This document shows positions 46,116 through 55,969 of a stretch of DNA of 64,000 nt, piece by piece. The notes under the pieces are model-generated. The model worked only from the letters and a program-made list of their open reading frames with translations. It did not search any database and was not told where the DNA came from. This stretch comes from Loktanella sp. M215 (GTDB lineage: Bacteria > Pseudomonadota > Alphaproteobacteria > Rhodobacterales > Rhodobacteraceae). The position numbers were made by a program, and so were the translations under genes. The stretch covers positions 78,231 through 142,230 of the forward strand of contig NZ_WMEA01000006.1 of the NCBI RefSeq assembly GCF_021735925.1, written 5' to 3'. How positions within the stretch are numbered: the stretch's first letter is position 1; each line of letters starts with the position of its first letter.

Positions 46116-48974
46116 GTGGTTAAAACCTATCACATTTCGTCCCTTACAGAACTCTATGAGGCTTTGTCGAAAGCCACGGGTGGAGAGACATTCCTTCTCA
46201 ATGGTGGAAACTATGGCGATCTTTCGCTGAACGCAAAGTCAGGGTTCAATATAACGTTCGCAAACGATGTTACGATTGCCTCTGCAGATCCAGATCATCC
46301 CGCGACAATCACCGGTCTCGATGTCCGCGGGGCGCGGAACCTCACTTTCGATGGAATAACGTTCGATTATACCTTCGCGGCGGGTGACCAAATTTACGAA
46401 CGGCCTTTCAACGTGTCCGGCTCCCAGAATATCACGATTAGCAATTCGACTTTTGACGGTGATGTCGCCTCGGGCGTTTCGGACGTCAGCGACGGTTACG
46501 GCTATGCCATCGGCTTATCGTTCCGGAACTCCACCGGTGTGAGCGTCGAGAACAACGAGTTCTTCAACTTCCATCGCGGCCTGACTGTAGCAGAAAGTGG
46601 CGATGTCGTCGTCAGCGGCAACGACATTCATGACATCCGCATGGACGGCATGAACTTTTCTGAAATCGACGGTGTTGTCATCGAAGGAAATTATATCCAC
46701 GATTTCCGCGGATCGCCCAACTCCCTTGACCATTCCGACATGATTCAGTTCTGGACCAACGGCACGGACAGTCCCAGCCGTGACATCGTGATCCGCGACA
46801 ATTACCTTGACATCGGCAACGGTAGCGCAACGCAGTCGATTTTCATGCGCAACGATCAGGTGGACCGAGGTCTGGCCGGAGCCGAGATGTTCTATCAGAA
46901 TATCACGATTGAAAACAATGTGATCACGAATGCCCATCTGCACGGGATCACCGTAGGTGAAACTGCCGGCCTCGCAATCCGCAACAACACTGTGCTGCAT
47001 GCTGATGGTGCGAATGTCGATGGTGCCGATGCATCCGTAGAAATTCCGATGATTAACGTGAGTGCGGCCTCGCAGAACGTCGTGATCAGCAGCAATGCCG
47101 TGGCCGAGATCAACGGTTTTACGCAGCAAAAAGGGTGGACGCTGACAAACAATGCCTTCGTGCAGGATCAGGATCCCTACGGTTTCGGCTTTTACGGCAA
47201 CGAATTTATTGCGTCGTCCATGAATGCGGCAAATGGCGTTCATGCCTTCAATGCCTTGACGGGTGGTATGCTGGACCGGCTGAATGCAGGCGCCTCAACC
47301 ACGTTGACACAACCGGGGTCGGGGATCGTCACAGCATTCCATGCCCAGAATAATGCTGAAGATCAGGCATCAGTCCACTTTGATGCATCCTATTCCCAGA
47401 TCAATACGGCAAATCTGCCGACAGGCACACGTTTCCTCTGGGCATTTGGTGACGGAACCAAGGCTGAAGGTCTGACTGTGGATCATGCATATGTGGATGG
47501 CGGAAAATACAATGTCACACTGACGATCGTATTGCCTGACGGACGCAGCGACAGCAAAAGCCTGACCGTCGCCCTGCAATCCTCAGAAGTTGTGTCTTTT
47601 GTTCATGGTCATGGTTTCGTCGTCGATGACTACGGAGTGGACAAGGCCATTGCCCATGTCGCGGCCGAGACAGCCGATGGCCTTGTCATCCGTAAGACAG
47701 GCGTTGCCGCCCAGATTGACCATGTCTATGTCGATCGCATTCTTAATAAGGACAATTTCGAGATGTCTTTGTCCGTTGCCGCAGCGACATCCAACAGCGC
47801 AGGTGAAATTGTCAGGCTGCATGGCAGCTTTGTGGCATCTGTGACCGCCAAGGGAGAACTGTCGCTCGACATCAATACGGCGGCAGGTAAACGCATTGTC
47901 CTGACAACCGACGGGGCGCATCTCTCCGACCGCGCGACCCATGACATCGACATCAGTCTGGCAAGCGGGATCCTCTCCATCAAGGTTGATGGCACTGTGC
48001 TGGCACAAAGCGAAATGGACGGTGGTCTGGCGTCACTTGGAAACCGCGATCTGACCTTCGGAAATCCTTGGGGAAAGCAGAACTTCGACGGTATCGTGAC
48101 GGCTTTCGATCTCAATGTGGATGCAGACGATTTCGCGGCAGCCCGTGAAGCGATGGCCCACCTGCAAAGCGATGTCGACAGCATCGGGTCCCCGACGCCG
48201 CAGCCCGCACCGGACAGTTCGGACCTGTCTGCCGGCGCCACGACCGGTGCGGAAAAGCTCGCACCAACGGCACCTTCCCCGAGTGTCTTCGAGACACATC
48301 TTCTGGAATACAGCGTCGGGAAAGATTTTAAGTCATACCTGATCGGCGATCTGGACATCGAAACCAGGATACACGCCGATATCGGCGGCATTGATCTGGG
48401 CGGGAAAGGCGTGACCGTCAGTGTTGGCCGGGCATACGCCGACGATATTCTGGGATCCGACAACTTTCAGATTGCCATGTCGCTCAAAGCGGACACCTCC
48501 GGCAGTGCGGGAGAGGTCGTGCGGCTTCATTCGAGCTTTGTCACGAGTATTGATGCCAAAGGTGAACTTTTCGTGCAGGTCTTCAGCACCGAAGAGGGTC
48601 GCATTCGGCTAAAAACCGATGGCGCGCATCTCAATGATACGAAAGAGCATGACGTCAGCCTGACCCTGGACAACGGTATCCTGTCTGTCGAAGTCAATGG
48701 TCGTGTGATGGCCAGTACCGAAATGCGTGGTGTCCTCGTCTCGGAAGGGCGGCACGACCTGAGTTTCGGCAATGCCTGGGGCAAGGACAATTTTGACGGC
48801 CACATGTCCAGCTTCACTATCGCCACGAAGGATGCGTTGCCCGCGTCGGCGGATCACGCGCCGGAAAAATTCATCGTTAATGATGCGTTTTCGACCGCAG
48901 ACCATCACATTCCGCAGCACGATATGGATATAACCTATGATACACATTCGGGCGTCATTTCTGCGTATCTTTAA
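46116..48974 (+). CDS. Large beta-helix, PKD and twin lectin-like domain protein, likely type I cargo
   Basis: A 952-aa protein with no Sec signal, starting at GTG 46116 behind AGGA. Residues 1-400 form a right-handed beta-helix paralogous to the protein at 37185 (GNDIHDIRMDGMNFSEIDG, MIQFWTNGTDSPSRDIVIRD). About 420-490 is a PKD domain (FLWAFGDGTKAEGLTVDHAY). Then two similar lectin/LamG-like repeats follow at about 500-675 and 735-905 (EIVRLHGSFVASVTAKGELS versus EVVRLHSSFVTSIDAKGELF). Immediately downstream of the type I secretion genes, it is probably their substrate. It may bind and modify exopolysaccharide. Classical RTX nonapeptides are absent, so the secretion signal must lie in the C-terminal tail. 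Confidence 0.87.
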   Translation: MVKTYHISSLTELYEALSKATGGETFLLNGGNYGDLSLNAKSGFNITFANDVTIASADPDHPATITGLDVRGARNLTFDGITFDYTFAAGDQIYERPFNVSGSQNITISNSTFDGDVASGVSDVSDGYGYAIGLSFRNSTGVSVENNEFFNFHRGLTVAESGDVVVSGNDIHDIRMDGMNFSEIDGVVIEGNYIHDFRGSPNSLDHSDMIQFWTNGTDSPSRDIVIRDNYLDIGNGSATQSIFMRNDQVDRGLAGAEMFYQNITIENNVITNAHLHGITVGETAGLAIRNNTVLHADGANVDGADASVEIPMINVSAASQNVVISSNAVAEINGFTQQKGWTLTNNAFVQDQDPYGFGFYGNEFIASSMNAANGVHAFNALTGGMLDRLNAGASTTLTQPGSGIVTAFHAQNNAEDQASVHFDASYSQINTANLPTGTRFLWAFGDGTKAEGLTVDHAYVDGGKYNVTLTIVLPDGRSDSKSLTVALQSSEVVSFVHGHGFVVDDYGVDKAIAHVAAETADGLVIRKTGVAAQIDHVYVDRILNKDNFEMSLSVAAATSNSAGEIVRLHGSFVASVTAKGELSLDINTAAGKRIVLTTDGAHLSDRATHDIDISLASGILSIKVDGTVLAQSEMDGGLASLGNRDLTFGNPWGKQNFDGIVTAFDLNVDADDFAAAREAMAHLQSDVDSIGSPTPQPAPDSSDLSAGATTGAEKLAPTAPSPSVFETHLLEYSVGKDFKSYLIGDLDIETRIHADIGGIDLGGKGVTVSVGRAYADDILGSDNFQIAMSLKADTSGSAGEVVRLHSSFVTSIDAKGELFVQVFSTEEGRIRLKTDGAHLNDTKEHDVSLTLDNGILSVEVNGRVMASTEMRGVLVSEGRHDLSFGNAWGKDNFDGHMSSFTIATKDALPASADHAPEKFIVNDAFSTADHHIPQHDMDITYDTHSGVISAYL

Positions 48975-49120
48975 TCATCCATAATTTACGGTCGGGGCAG
49001 TTGCACTGCCACGGCGGAACGGTTGATCTGGAAGTCCGGCGTGGCTGTGTTTACAGGTTTCGCTAGTTGCGGCCTAAAATCCCGCCACGTTTCAAGGGAC
49101 TTGATAAGGATAACCGCCAG

Positions 49121-49675
49121 ATGCTTGAAAAAACGTGTCTTTCCGGTGTGTGTGTCATCACACCGCGCCGCTTCTCCGACAGTCGCGGATCATTTCAGGA
49201 AACCTACAACCGGGACACGCTGGCGGGTGTGGGAATTGATACGGTCTTCGTGCAGGACAACCAGAGCTGGAGTCGGGAGGCGGGCACCGTAAGGGGGCTG
49301 CATTTCCAAGCGCCGCCGCAGGCGCAGGCCAAGCTGGTGCGGGTGCTGGTGGGCGAGATCTTCGATGTCGCCGTCGATATCCGCGCGGGCTCGCCGACCT
49401 ACGGCCAGTGGACCGGCGTCACGTTGTCGGCTGACAACACTATGCAATTGCTGATCCCGGCGGGGTTCCTGCATGGCTTCGTCACGCGGGTGCCCGACTG
49501 TCTGGTGGCCTACAAATGCTCCGACACCTATGCGCCCGCCTGCGAAGGGGCCGTGCGCTTCGACGACCCAGACCTTGGCATCGACTGGGGCATTCCTGCG
49601 GATCAGGCGGTCCTGTCGGACAAGGACGCCGCCGCCGGGTCCTTTGCCGATCTGGATACCCCCCTTTACCTATGA
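49121..49675 (+). CDS. rfbC: dTDP-4-dehydrorhamnose 3,5-epimerase
   Basis: RmlC epimerises the 4-keto sugar made by RmlB. The 184-aa protein shows the cupin motifs RGSFQETYNRD, VRGLHFQAPPQAQAKLVRV (catalytic His), FDVAVDIRAGSPTYGQWTG and IPAGFLHGF. I start at the ATG at 49121 with AAGGA about 11 bases upstream; the frame is open 18 codons further 5'. It is the first of the four-gene rmlCBDA operon, with nine bases to rfbB. Confidence 0.97.
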   Translation: MLEKTCLSGVCVITPRRFSDSRGSFQETYNRDTLAGVGIDTVFVQDNQSWSREAGTVRGLHFQAPPQAQAKLVRVLVGEIFDVAVDIRAGSPTYGQWTGVTLSADNTMQLLIPAGFLHGFVTRVPDCLVAYKCSDTYAPACEGAVRFDDPDLGIDWGIPADQAVLSDKDAAAGSFADLDTPLYL

Positions 49676-49684
49676 GGCCCGCCC

Positions 49685-50764
49685 ATGAAGATCCTCGTCA
49701 CCGGCGGCACCGGCTTCATCGGATCGGCGGTCGTGCTGCAGGCGATCCGTGACGGACATCAGGTCATCAACGTCGATTGCCTGACCTATGCGGCGGCCAC
49801 GGCGAGCCTCGATGCGGTGGCGGATCATCGATCTTACGCCTTCGCGCAGGTCGACATCCGCGACCGCGCGGCACTGGATGCGGTCTTTGCCGACCACCAG
49901 CCGGACGCAGTGATGCATCTGGCGGCCGAGAGCCATGTCGACCGGTCCATCGACGGCCCCGCAGCCTTCGTCGAGACCAACGTGCTCGGCACCTTCCACA
50001 TGCTGGAGGCTGCGCGCGCCTACTGGGTGGCGCGGGCCAGGCCCGCCAGCTTCCGCTTCCACCACATCTCGACCGACGAGGTTTTTGGGTCACTGGGCGA
50101 GACCGGCATGTTCGACGAGGACACCCGCTATGACCCGCGCTCGCCCTATTCCGCCAGCAAGGCGGGGTCGGACCATCTGGTGCGCGCCTGGGGCGAGACC
50201 TACGGTTTGCCGATCCTGCTGACGAATTGCTCCAACAACTACGGACCCCGGCAGTTTCCGGAAAAGCTGATCCCGGTGACGATCCTCAATGCCCTCGCCG
50301 GCAAGCCTCTGCCGATCTACGGCGCGGGGCTGAACATCCGCGACTGGCTTTATGTCGAGGATCATGCCGATGCGCTACTCACCGTGCTGACGCAGGCCGC
50401 CCCCCGCGCGACCTATGCCATCGGTGGCGAGAACGAGGCGCGCAACATCGACATCGTGCGCAGCATCTGTGCCATCCTCGACGATCGCCGCCCGGATCAT
50501 GCACCCCATGCGGATCTGATCACCCATGTCACCGACCGCCCGGGCCACGATGCGCGCTATGCCATCGACCCCGCGCGCATCCGGGCCGAGCTGAACTGGC
50601 AGCCTTCGCTTGAGCTGCAGGAGGGGCTGGCGCGCACCGTGGACTGGTATCTGGACAACGCCGACTGGTGGCAGCCGTTGCAGCAGCGCGCCGGCGTCGG
50701 CGTGCGGCTGGGCACGGATACCACCGCAACGGCCCAGGCTGCCCCGCATACGGCCGCCTCGTGA
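49685..50764 (+). CDS. rfbB: dTDP-glucose 4,6-dehydratase
   Basis: RmlB converts dTDP-glucose to the 4-keto-6-deoxy sugar. The 359-aa short-chain dehydrogenase has the NAD-binding [13 protein letters not shown] (residues 7-19), [15 protein letters not shown] near 80, catalytic [11 protein letters not shown] near 127 and the YSASKAGSD Tyr-Lys pair near 157. Its middle part has a decayed relative at 1033-1296. The C-terminal Ala-rich tail is slightly longer than usual. The stop overlaps the GTG start of rfbD. Confidence 0.98.
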   Translation: MKILVTGGTGFIGSAVVLQAIRDGHQVINVDCLTYAAATASLDAVADHRSYAFAQVDIRDRAALDAVFADHQPDAVMHLAAESHVDRSIDGPAAFVETNVLGTFHMLEAARAYWVARARPASFRFHHISTDEVFGSLGETGMFDEDTRYDPRSPYSASKAGSDHLVRAWGETYGLPILLTNCSNNYGPRQFPEKLIPVTILNALAGKPLPIYGAGLNIRDWLYVEDHADALLTVLTQAAPRATYAIGGENEARNIDIVRSICAILDDRRPDHAPHADLITHVTDRPGHDARYAIDPARIRAELNWQPSLELQEGLARTVDWYLDNADWWQPLQQRAGVGVRLGTDTTATAQAAPHTAAS

Positions 50765-51636
50765 AGGTCCTCGTCTTTGGTGAGACCGGTCAGGTCGCCC
50801 GCGCGCTGGCCATGGTGGGGCCCGCACGCGGCCTGATTGTGCAGACCCTGAACCGCACACAGGCCGACCTGTCGGACCCCGCCGCCTGTGCCGCGGCGAT
50901 CATGGACACCGACGCCGATGCCGTCATCAATGCCGCCGCCTGGACCGCCGTCGACGCGGCCGAGACGCAGGAGGACGCGGCCCATGTGATCAACGCAGGC
51001 AGCCCCGGCGCCATGGCGCGGGCCTGTGCCGCGCGGGGCCTGCCCTTCGTCCACATCTCGACCGATTACGTCTTCGACGGATCGTCCGGCCCTGCCTGGA
51101 CACCCGATGCCCCGACCAGTCCGCTGGGCGCCTATGGCCGCACCAAGCTGGCGGGAGAACGCGCCGTGCTGGACAGCGGCGCTCGCGCCGTCGTGCTGCG
51201 CACGGCCTGGGTGTTCGACGGCGCGGGCAAGAACTTCGTCACCACCATGCTGCGCCTGTCAGAAACACGCGACAGCCTCTCCGTCGTGGCCGACCAGGTC
51301 GGTGGGCCGACACCGGCGGATGCGATCGCCGAGGCCTGCCTGACCATCGCGCAGGCGCTGGTGGACGGGACGGGGCAGGGCGGGGTGCATCACCTCAGCG
51401 GGGCGCCTGATGTCAGCTGGGCGGACTTCGCCCGCGCGATCATGGCCAGCGCAGGCCGCAGCACGACCGTTACCGACATCACCACCGCGGATTATCCCAC
51501 CCCGGCCGCGCGCCCCGCCAATTCCCGGCTGGACTGCAGCAGCCTGCACGCCGCCTTCGGCATCCCGCGCCCCGACTGGCAGGCCGCCCTGACGCGCATC
51601 ATCGAGGCCGGCATCATCGAGGAGACACAGCCATGA
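50761..51636 (+). CDS. rfbD: dTDP-4-dehydrorhamnose reductase
   Basis: RmlD makes the final reduction to dTDP-L-rhamnose. About 291 aa from a GTG start at 50761 that overlaps the rfbB stop (GTGA). It has [14 protein letters not shown] at the N-terminus (the second Gly of the usual GxxGQ motif is Glu-Thr-Gly here), [12 protein letters not shown] near 60, [12 protein letters not shown] near 98 and the YGRTKLAGE catalytic Tyr-Lys pair near 124. The stop overlaps the rfbA start by four bases. The end of another copy is visible at position 1. Confidence 0.97.
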   Translation: MKVLVFGETGQVARALAMVGPARGLIVQTLNRTQADLSDPAACAAAIMDTDADAVINAAAWTAVDAAETQEDAAHVINAGSPGAMARACAARGLPFVHISTDYVFDGSSGPAWTPDAPTSPLGAYGRTKLAGERAVLDSGARAVVLRTAWVFDGAGKNFVTTMLRLSETRDSLSVVADQVGGPTPADAIAEACLTIAQALVDGTGQGGVHHLSGAPDVSWADFARAIMASAGRSTTVTDITTADYPTPAARPANSRLDCSSLHAAFGIPRPDWQAALTRIIEAGIIEETQP

Positions 51637-52495
51637 CCCAGCGTAAGGGACTGATCCTCGCCGGGGGCACCGGCTCGCGGCTCTGGCCGATCACCCAAGG
51701 TCTCAGCAAGCAGCTGATGCCGATCTACGACAAGCCGATGATCTACTATCCCCTGTCGGTACTGATGCTGGCCGGCATCCGCGAGATCGGGATCATCACC
51801 ACCCCCGCCGACCAGGCGCAGTTCCAGCACCTGCTGGGCGACGGGTCGCAATGGGGGGTGCAGATCACCTGGCTGGTGCAGCCAAGCCCCGACGGTCTGG
51901 CGCAGGCCTATCTGGTGGGCGAGGATTTCCTGGACGGTGCGCCTTCTGCCATGGTGCTGGGCGACAATATCTTCTTCGGCCACGGCCTGCCGGAAATGCT
52001 GGCGAGTGCCGATGCCAAGACCAGCGGCGGTACGGTCTTCGGCTACCGCGTGTCCGACCCGGAGCGCTACGGCGTCGTGGGCATGGACGCAGAGGGCACC
52101 GTCACGCAGATCGTCGAAAAGCCGAAGGATCCCCCGTCGCACTACGCCGTCACGGGACTCTACTTTCTTGATGATACGGCACCCGCGCGCGCGCGCGCCA
52201 TCACGCCGTCAGAACGCGGCGAGCTGGAGATCACATCGCTGCTGGAAACCTATCTGGCCGACGGCAGCCTGACGGTCGAGCGCATGGGGCGTGGCTACGC
52301 CTGGCTCGACACCGGCACCCACGGCAGCCTGCTGGACGCCGGCAACTTTGTGCGAACCCTGCAGTCGCGCCAAGGCATGCAAACCGGCTGCCCCGAAGAG
52401 ATCGCATACCAGCATGGCTGGATCAATGCAGACGCGCTGACGGTACTGGCGGATCGCTATGCGAAGACCGACTACGGCAGCTATTTGCGCGGGCT
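51612..52495 (+). repeat. Long direct repeat, copy 2 (rfbD end + rfbA)
   Basis: Partner of the repeat at 1-884, same orientation, about 99 percent identical by eye. The similarity may extend left of position 1, beyond the window, so the true repeat could be longer. Confidence 0.95.
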
Positions 52496-52502
52496 GATCT
52501 AG
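51633..52502 (+). CDS. rfbA: Glucose-1-phosphate thymidylyltransferase (copy 2)
   Basis: This is the last gene of the complete rmlCBDA operon. The 289-aa protein equals the copy at 22-891 apart from its last residue. The gene sits in the expected ATGA overlap behind rfbD. Because all four rhamnose genes are intact here, this copy is the one in normal operon context. No clear terminator follows; a GC-rich pair of arms at 52545-52551 and 52569-52575 could form a weak hairpin before the convergent VPLPA-CTERM gene. Confidence 0.98.
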   Translation: MTQRKGLILAGGTGSRLWPITQGLSKQLMPIYDKPMIYYPLSVLMLAGIREIGIITTPADQAQFQHLLGDGSQWGVQITWLVQPSPDGLAQAYLVGEDFLDGAPSAMVLGDNIFFGHGLPEMLASADAKTSGGTVFGYRVSDPERYGVVGMDAEGTVTQIVEKPKDPPSHYAVTGLYFLDDTAPARARAITPSERGELEITSLLETYLADGSLTVERMGRGYAWLDTGTHGSLLDAGNFVRTLQSRQGMQTGCPEEIAYQHGWINADALTVLADRYAKTDYGSYLRGLI

Positions 52503-52587
52503 GGTTGCGATCGAGCATCCGGGACGGTGGGCTGGATCAAGCGAGCGGGCGGGCGGGACGGGGCCCCGCGCCCGCAGGTTAGGGGCG

Positions 52588-53265
52588 TCAGGTCCGCGTG
52601 ACACGCAGGCGGCGACGCAGACCAGCGGCCCCGGCCAAGGCGCCGAACAGCAGCGCGCCTGTCGCAGGCAACGGCACTTGCGACAGGATTACGATGTGCG
52701 ATGTCTTTGGCAGAGCGATCGAAGGCGGCGCAGGGGCAGCCGTCAGTGTCACCTGTCCACCGCCACCGCCCAGACCAATGCCAGTATCCGCCTGACGCAG
52801 GGGCGTGTCCGGCGGAATGCGAGACGTCTGCTGAATCGTGGCGGACTGGTCAGGAAACGCCACCGGCGTCATGCCCGCACTACCTACGGGCGCGGATATC
52901 GGCTGCGCGACTGTCTGCAGGGATGACGCAAGCACCGCAAGGGTGTCACCGGCCAGACCCGTATCGGCCAATATCTGCGCGGTGGCGTCTGCCGTGCCGC
53001 AGCTGCCCGCAATCAACGTGTTGTCAAGGTTAGTGCAGGCGCATAATCCGGCATAGGTTTTGGTCACGACCACCACAGGATGTGCAGCCTCGGTCATATA
53101 GACCAGACCGGCGGCGACGCTCTTGCTGCCCTGTGTGGGGGTCAGGGGTCCGGATTGCGGCAACCGGGCCGGTATGACCTCAATGGTGACGGCTTGTGCC
53201 GTACCTGCGACCCCCATAAGAACCGCCAGTCCACATATGCCGCTTCTTAGGTTCTGCATGTGCAC
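52588..53265 (-). CDS. VPLPA-CTERM sorting-domain protein
   Basis: A 225-aa secreted protein with a signal peptide (GICGLAVLMGVAGTAQA) and the exosortase tail VPLPATGALLFGALAG followed by LRRRLRVTRT. A cysteine-containing stretch (GLCACTNLDNTLIAGSCG) may form disulfides outside the cell. A Gly-rich segment (GIGLGGGGGQ) precedes the tail as a flexible spacer. No known domain was recognised. Met codons at 53265 and 53259 are both possible starts. It is a likely substrate of the exosortase D at 23692. Confidence 0.85.
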   Translation of the reverse strand: MHMQNLRSGICGLAVLMGVAGTAQAVTIEVIPARLPQSGPLTPTQGSKSVAAGLVYMTEAAHPVVVVTKTYAGLCACTNLDNTLIAGSCGTADATAQILADTGLAGDTLAVLASSLQTVAQPISAPVGSAGMTPVAFPDQSATIQQTSRIPPDTPLRQADTGIGLGGGGGQVTLTAAPAPPSIALPKTSHIVILSQVPLPATGALLFGALAGAAGLRRRLRVTRT

Positions 53266-53580
53266 TCCGTCCCTTCCGTCCTGCGTTCATCGCAACTCCT
53301 AAAATGGCAGCACGATGGGGCGAAAGCGGGGCAGTCCGTTATCGCAAAGCTATGATAGACGGCAATTTCAAGGCCTTAAGTGCTGAGATCGGAAACAGAT
53401 CGATCCGAACACCATCATTATTGCACCTTGAAAAACGACCGTCGGTTCACGGACATGCCTAGGTCACAGTACCGAAAGCCCGATTCGTCCCATCACCGGA
53501 ACCTCTGTGTGATCACGTCTGGACCGGGGCGCAAGGAAGCCGCTATGAGATATCCCAAGGCAACAAAGGGATGTCCGCGC
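53266..53580. other. Intergenic gap
   Basis: A 315-base divergent gap between the VPLPA-CTERM gene and ugd. The frame of ugd is open through most of it but shows no homology before 53581. I see no distinct site in it. Confidence 0.3.
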
Positions 53581-54747
53581 ATGAAGATCACCATCTACGG
53601 CATCGGTTATGTCGGACTATCCAACGCGATCCTGCTGGCTCAGCATCACAGCGTCATCGCCGTGGACCTGAGTGCCGCCCGCGTGGCCCAGCTTAACGCC
53701 CGGCAAAGCCCGATCGATGATACTGAAATCGCGCAATACCTGTCGGAACGCACCCTTGATCTGACCGCGACGGCCGATGGTACGGCTGCCGCCCGTGACG
53801 CGGATATCGTCATCGTGGCGACGCCCACCGATTACGACCCCGCCACCGATGCCTTCAATACCAGCACGGTCGAGGCGGTGATCAAGCAAGTCATCGCCGT
53901 GAACACCACCGCCTTGATCGTCGTCAAATCGACGGTGCCGGTCGGTTTCGTCTCCGGTCTGCGCCGGGACCTTGGCACCGATCAGGTGATCTTCAGCCCG
54001 GAATTCCTGCGCGAAGGGCGCGCGCTTTACGACAACCTGCACCCCAGCCGGATCATCGTGGGCGAACGGACCGACCGCGCCCGCGTCTTTGCCGATCTGC
54101 TGCTGGAGGGGGCGATCAGCAAGGACGCGCCCGTCCTCTTCACCGACCCCGATGAGGCAGAGGCGATCAAGCTTTTCGCAAATACCTACCTCGCGATGCG
54201 GGTCGCCTATTTCAATGAGCTCGACAGCTATGCGCTAGCCGCCGGCATGAACAGCCGTCAGGTGATCGAAGGCGTCAGCCTCGATCCGCGGATCGGGGGG
54301 CATTACAACAACCCGTCGTTCGGCTACGGCGGCTATTGCCTGCCCAAGGACACCAAGCAGCTGCTGGCGAACTACGCCGCCGTGCCGCAGAACCTGATCC
54401 GCGCCATTGTCGACGCGAACCGCACCCGCAAGGATTTCATCGCCGAGGAGATCCTGCGCCGCGCCCCCCGGACCGTGGGCATCTACCGGCTGGTGATGAA
54501 AGCGGGGTCCGACAATTTCAGGCACTCCTCGGTGCAGGGGATAATGAAGCGGATCAAGGCCAAAGGCGTCACCGTCATTGTCTATGAGCCGGTAATGGAA
54601 GAAACGTCCTTCTTCGGATCAGAGGTCGTAGCGGATTTGGCGGACTTCAAGGCGCGCTGCGACATGATAGTGGCAAACCGGCAGACCGCCGATCTGGCAG
54701 ACGTGGCCGACAAAGTGTTCACGCGTGATCTTTTTGGCGGCGATTAA
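53581..54747 (+). CDS. ugd: UDP-glucose 6-dehydrogenase
   Basis: Oxidises UDP-glucose to UDP-glucuronate with NAD, giving acidic sugar for the polymer. The 388-aa length from the ATG at 53581 equals the short enterobacterial Ugd. Motifs: [15 protein letters not shown] (NAD binding, start), ATPTDYDP near 80, STVPVGF near 120, [20 protein letters not shown] near 142, [20 protein letters not shown] near 195 and catalytic Cys in [16 protein letters not shown] near 258. The close resemblance in length and wording to the E. coli-type enzyme, rather than the longer alphaproteobacterial form, suggests a separate origin. It is flanked by two VPLPA-CTERM genes read the other way. Confidence 0.97.
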   Translation: MKITIYGIGYVGLSNAILLAQHHSVIAVDLSAARVAQLNARQSPIDDTEIAQYLSERTLDLTATADGTAAARDADIVIVATPTDYDPATDAFNTSTVEAVIKQVIAVNTTALIVVKSTVPVGFVSGLRRDLGTDQVIFSPEFLREGRALYDNLHPSRIIVGERTDRARVFADLLLEGAISKDAPVLFTDPDEAEAIKLFANTYLAMRVAYFNELDSYALAAGMNSRQVIEGVSLDPRIGGHYNNPSFGYGGYCLPKDTKQLLANYAAVPQNLIRAIVDANRTRKDFIAEEILRRAPRTVGIYRLVMKAGSDNFRHSSVQGIMKRIKAKGVTVIVYEPVMEETSFFGSEVVADLADFKARCDMIVANRQTADLADVADKVFTRDLFGGD

Positions 54748-54797
54748 GCAATGTGACACGATATGGCGTTCAAAAAGCCGATGTTACATCTACAAGG

Positions 54798-55487
54798 TCA
54801 GGGTCTAGCTGACCTTCGCCGCAAAGCGACAGCGCCTCCGAGTGCCCCGAGCAGCAGCAAACCCGGCAAGGGCAGGGGAACGACTGGCGGCGTGCCACCG
54901 CCGCCGCCGGGCGATGTGCCACCACCACCGCCGGGCGATGTGCCACCACCGCCGCCGCCTGATACACCACCACCAGTGATGAGTATCGTCGGAAGTCCTG
55001 GGATGTTTCCACCACCACCGCCTATTACCGGAAATCCGCCGGTCGACGCTCCCGACCCGATGCCCGGATTGGGAAACAGCGACGATATCACCTCGCCGCG
55101 GCTGCCTATGGGTGCGGATGACCCAATTAGAAGAGGTGCAAAGAACGACGCGGCCGTGATGGGTTCCGCCGGTTTGGACTGATTTACGGCTTCAGCCCGG
55201 CAGATCTCGGCATAGCGAGCATAATAGGTGTCCCACTCCCAGTCTTCCGCCTCGCGTCCGATGATATCACGGCCCAGTTCGGTCCGGGTCAATGCCCGGT
55301 CACATGGATTATATATGCAAAAATTGGGCGCGCGTACGCCTTTGCTGGATGGAAACGGATCGTCGTATCCGCCGCCATTGATGCAGCCAGTCCCGACCGG
55401 ATCAAGAAATGCAACGGTCGTAGGCGTAAAGGTCGCCCCGATGGCTGGTGACGCCATCAGCAGACAGACAAAAATCAGTCGATACAT
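54798..55487 (-). CDS. VPLPA-CTERM protein with long glycine-rich linker
   Basis: About 229 aa from the Met at 55487 (signal peptide LIFVCLLMASPAIGA). The mature part includes two cysteines (GCINGGGYDD, NFCIYNPCD). Near the end a run of GGGGGTSP repeats (about 180-205) leads to VPLPLPGLLLLGALGG and LRRRSARP. The recognition motif is therefore VPLPLP rather than VPLPA, still in the right position before helix and Arg cluster. The Gly/Pro repeat is probably a flexible stalk. Function otherwise unknown. Confidence 0.83.
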   Translation of the reverse strand: MYRLIFVCLLMASPAIGATFTPTTVAFLDPVGTGCINGGGYDDPFPSSKGVRAPNFCIYNPCDRALTRTELGRDIIGREAEDWEWDTYYARYAEICRAEAVNQSKPAEPITAASFFAPLLIGSSAPIGSRGEVISSLFPNPGIGSGASTGGFPVIGGGGGNIPGLPTILITGGGVSGGGGGGTSPGGGGGTSPGGGGGTPPVVPLPLPGLLLLGALGGAVALRRRSARP

Positions 55488-55969
55488 GATACGTTGAACT
55501 TCAATGATTCCACTGCGACGAATTTGCATAATAAAACATGAACGCAACCCGAACCGTTAGGTTTCAGAGCAGCATAAATATTAGACTTAAAGTATACAGA
55601 TGGTTTGTTTTTACGCAACGGAAGATGCAGGTAGCTCCGGAAGGATGCATTGGTACCTGCGATCGGTGATAGCATGCCGTGACCATATGGTCCGTTTGCC
55701 TTGCATCGCAAAATTTACATCAAGCAAAAATCGCTTGCAGCGACCATTTAGCCGCCCGCAGCGATTGCCGAAGTTATAACGGATCAAGATTCAGGAACGG
55801 CAACGTTCTCTATGATCCGATGATGGAGAATACGTCTGTCATGAATCCAAAAGCCCTGCAAAATCAGGTGGACGCGTTTGACAGGGTGTTCATGTACAAT
55901 CTAGTCATCGGCGACTGGACCATACAGATCAGCAGCTTTGTATATGTCTTCACCAAGTCTCCGTTCACG
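55488..55969. other. Intergenic gap without recognisable gene
   Basis: About 480 bases between the VPLPA-CTERM gene and the response regulator gene, both read leftward, so the promoter of the former should lie at its left part. It is moderately AT-rich. Short frames exist but none shows a domain, and they were not called. Confidence 0.35.

Noticed and set aside
54763..55182. Pro-rich plus-strand frame (PPPPGDVPPPPP)
   Set aside because: It is the reverse of the Gly-rich linker of the VPLPA-CTERM gene, which has a signal peptide and a sorting tail.
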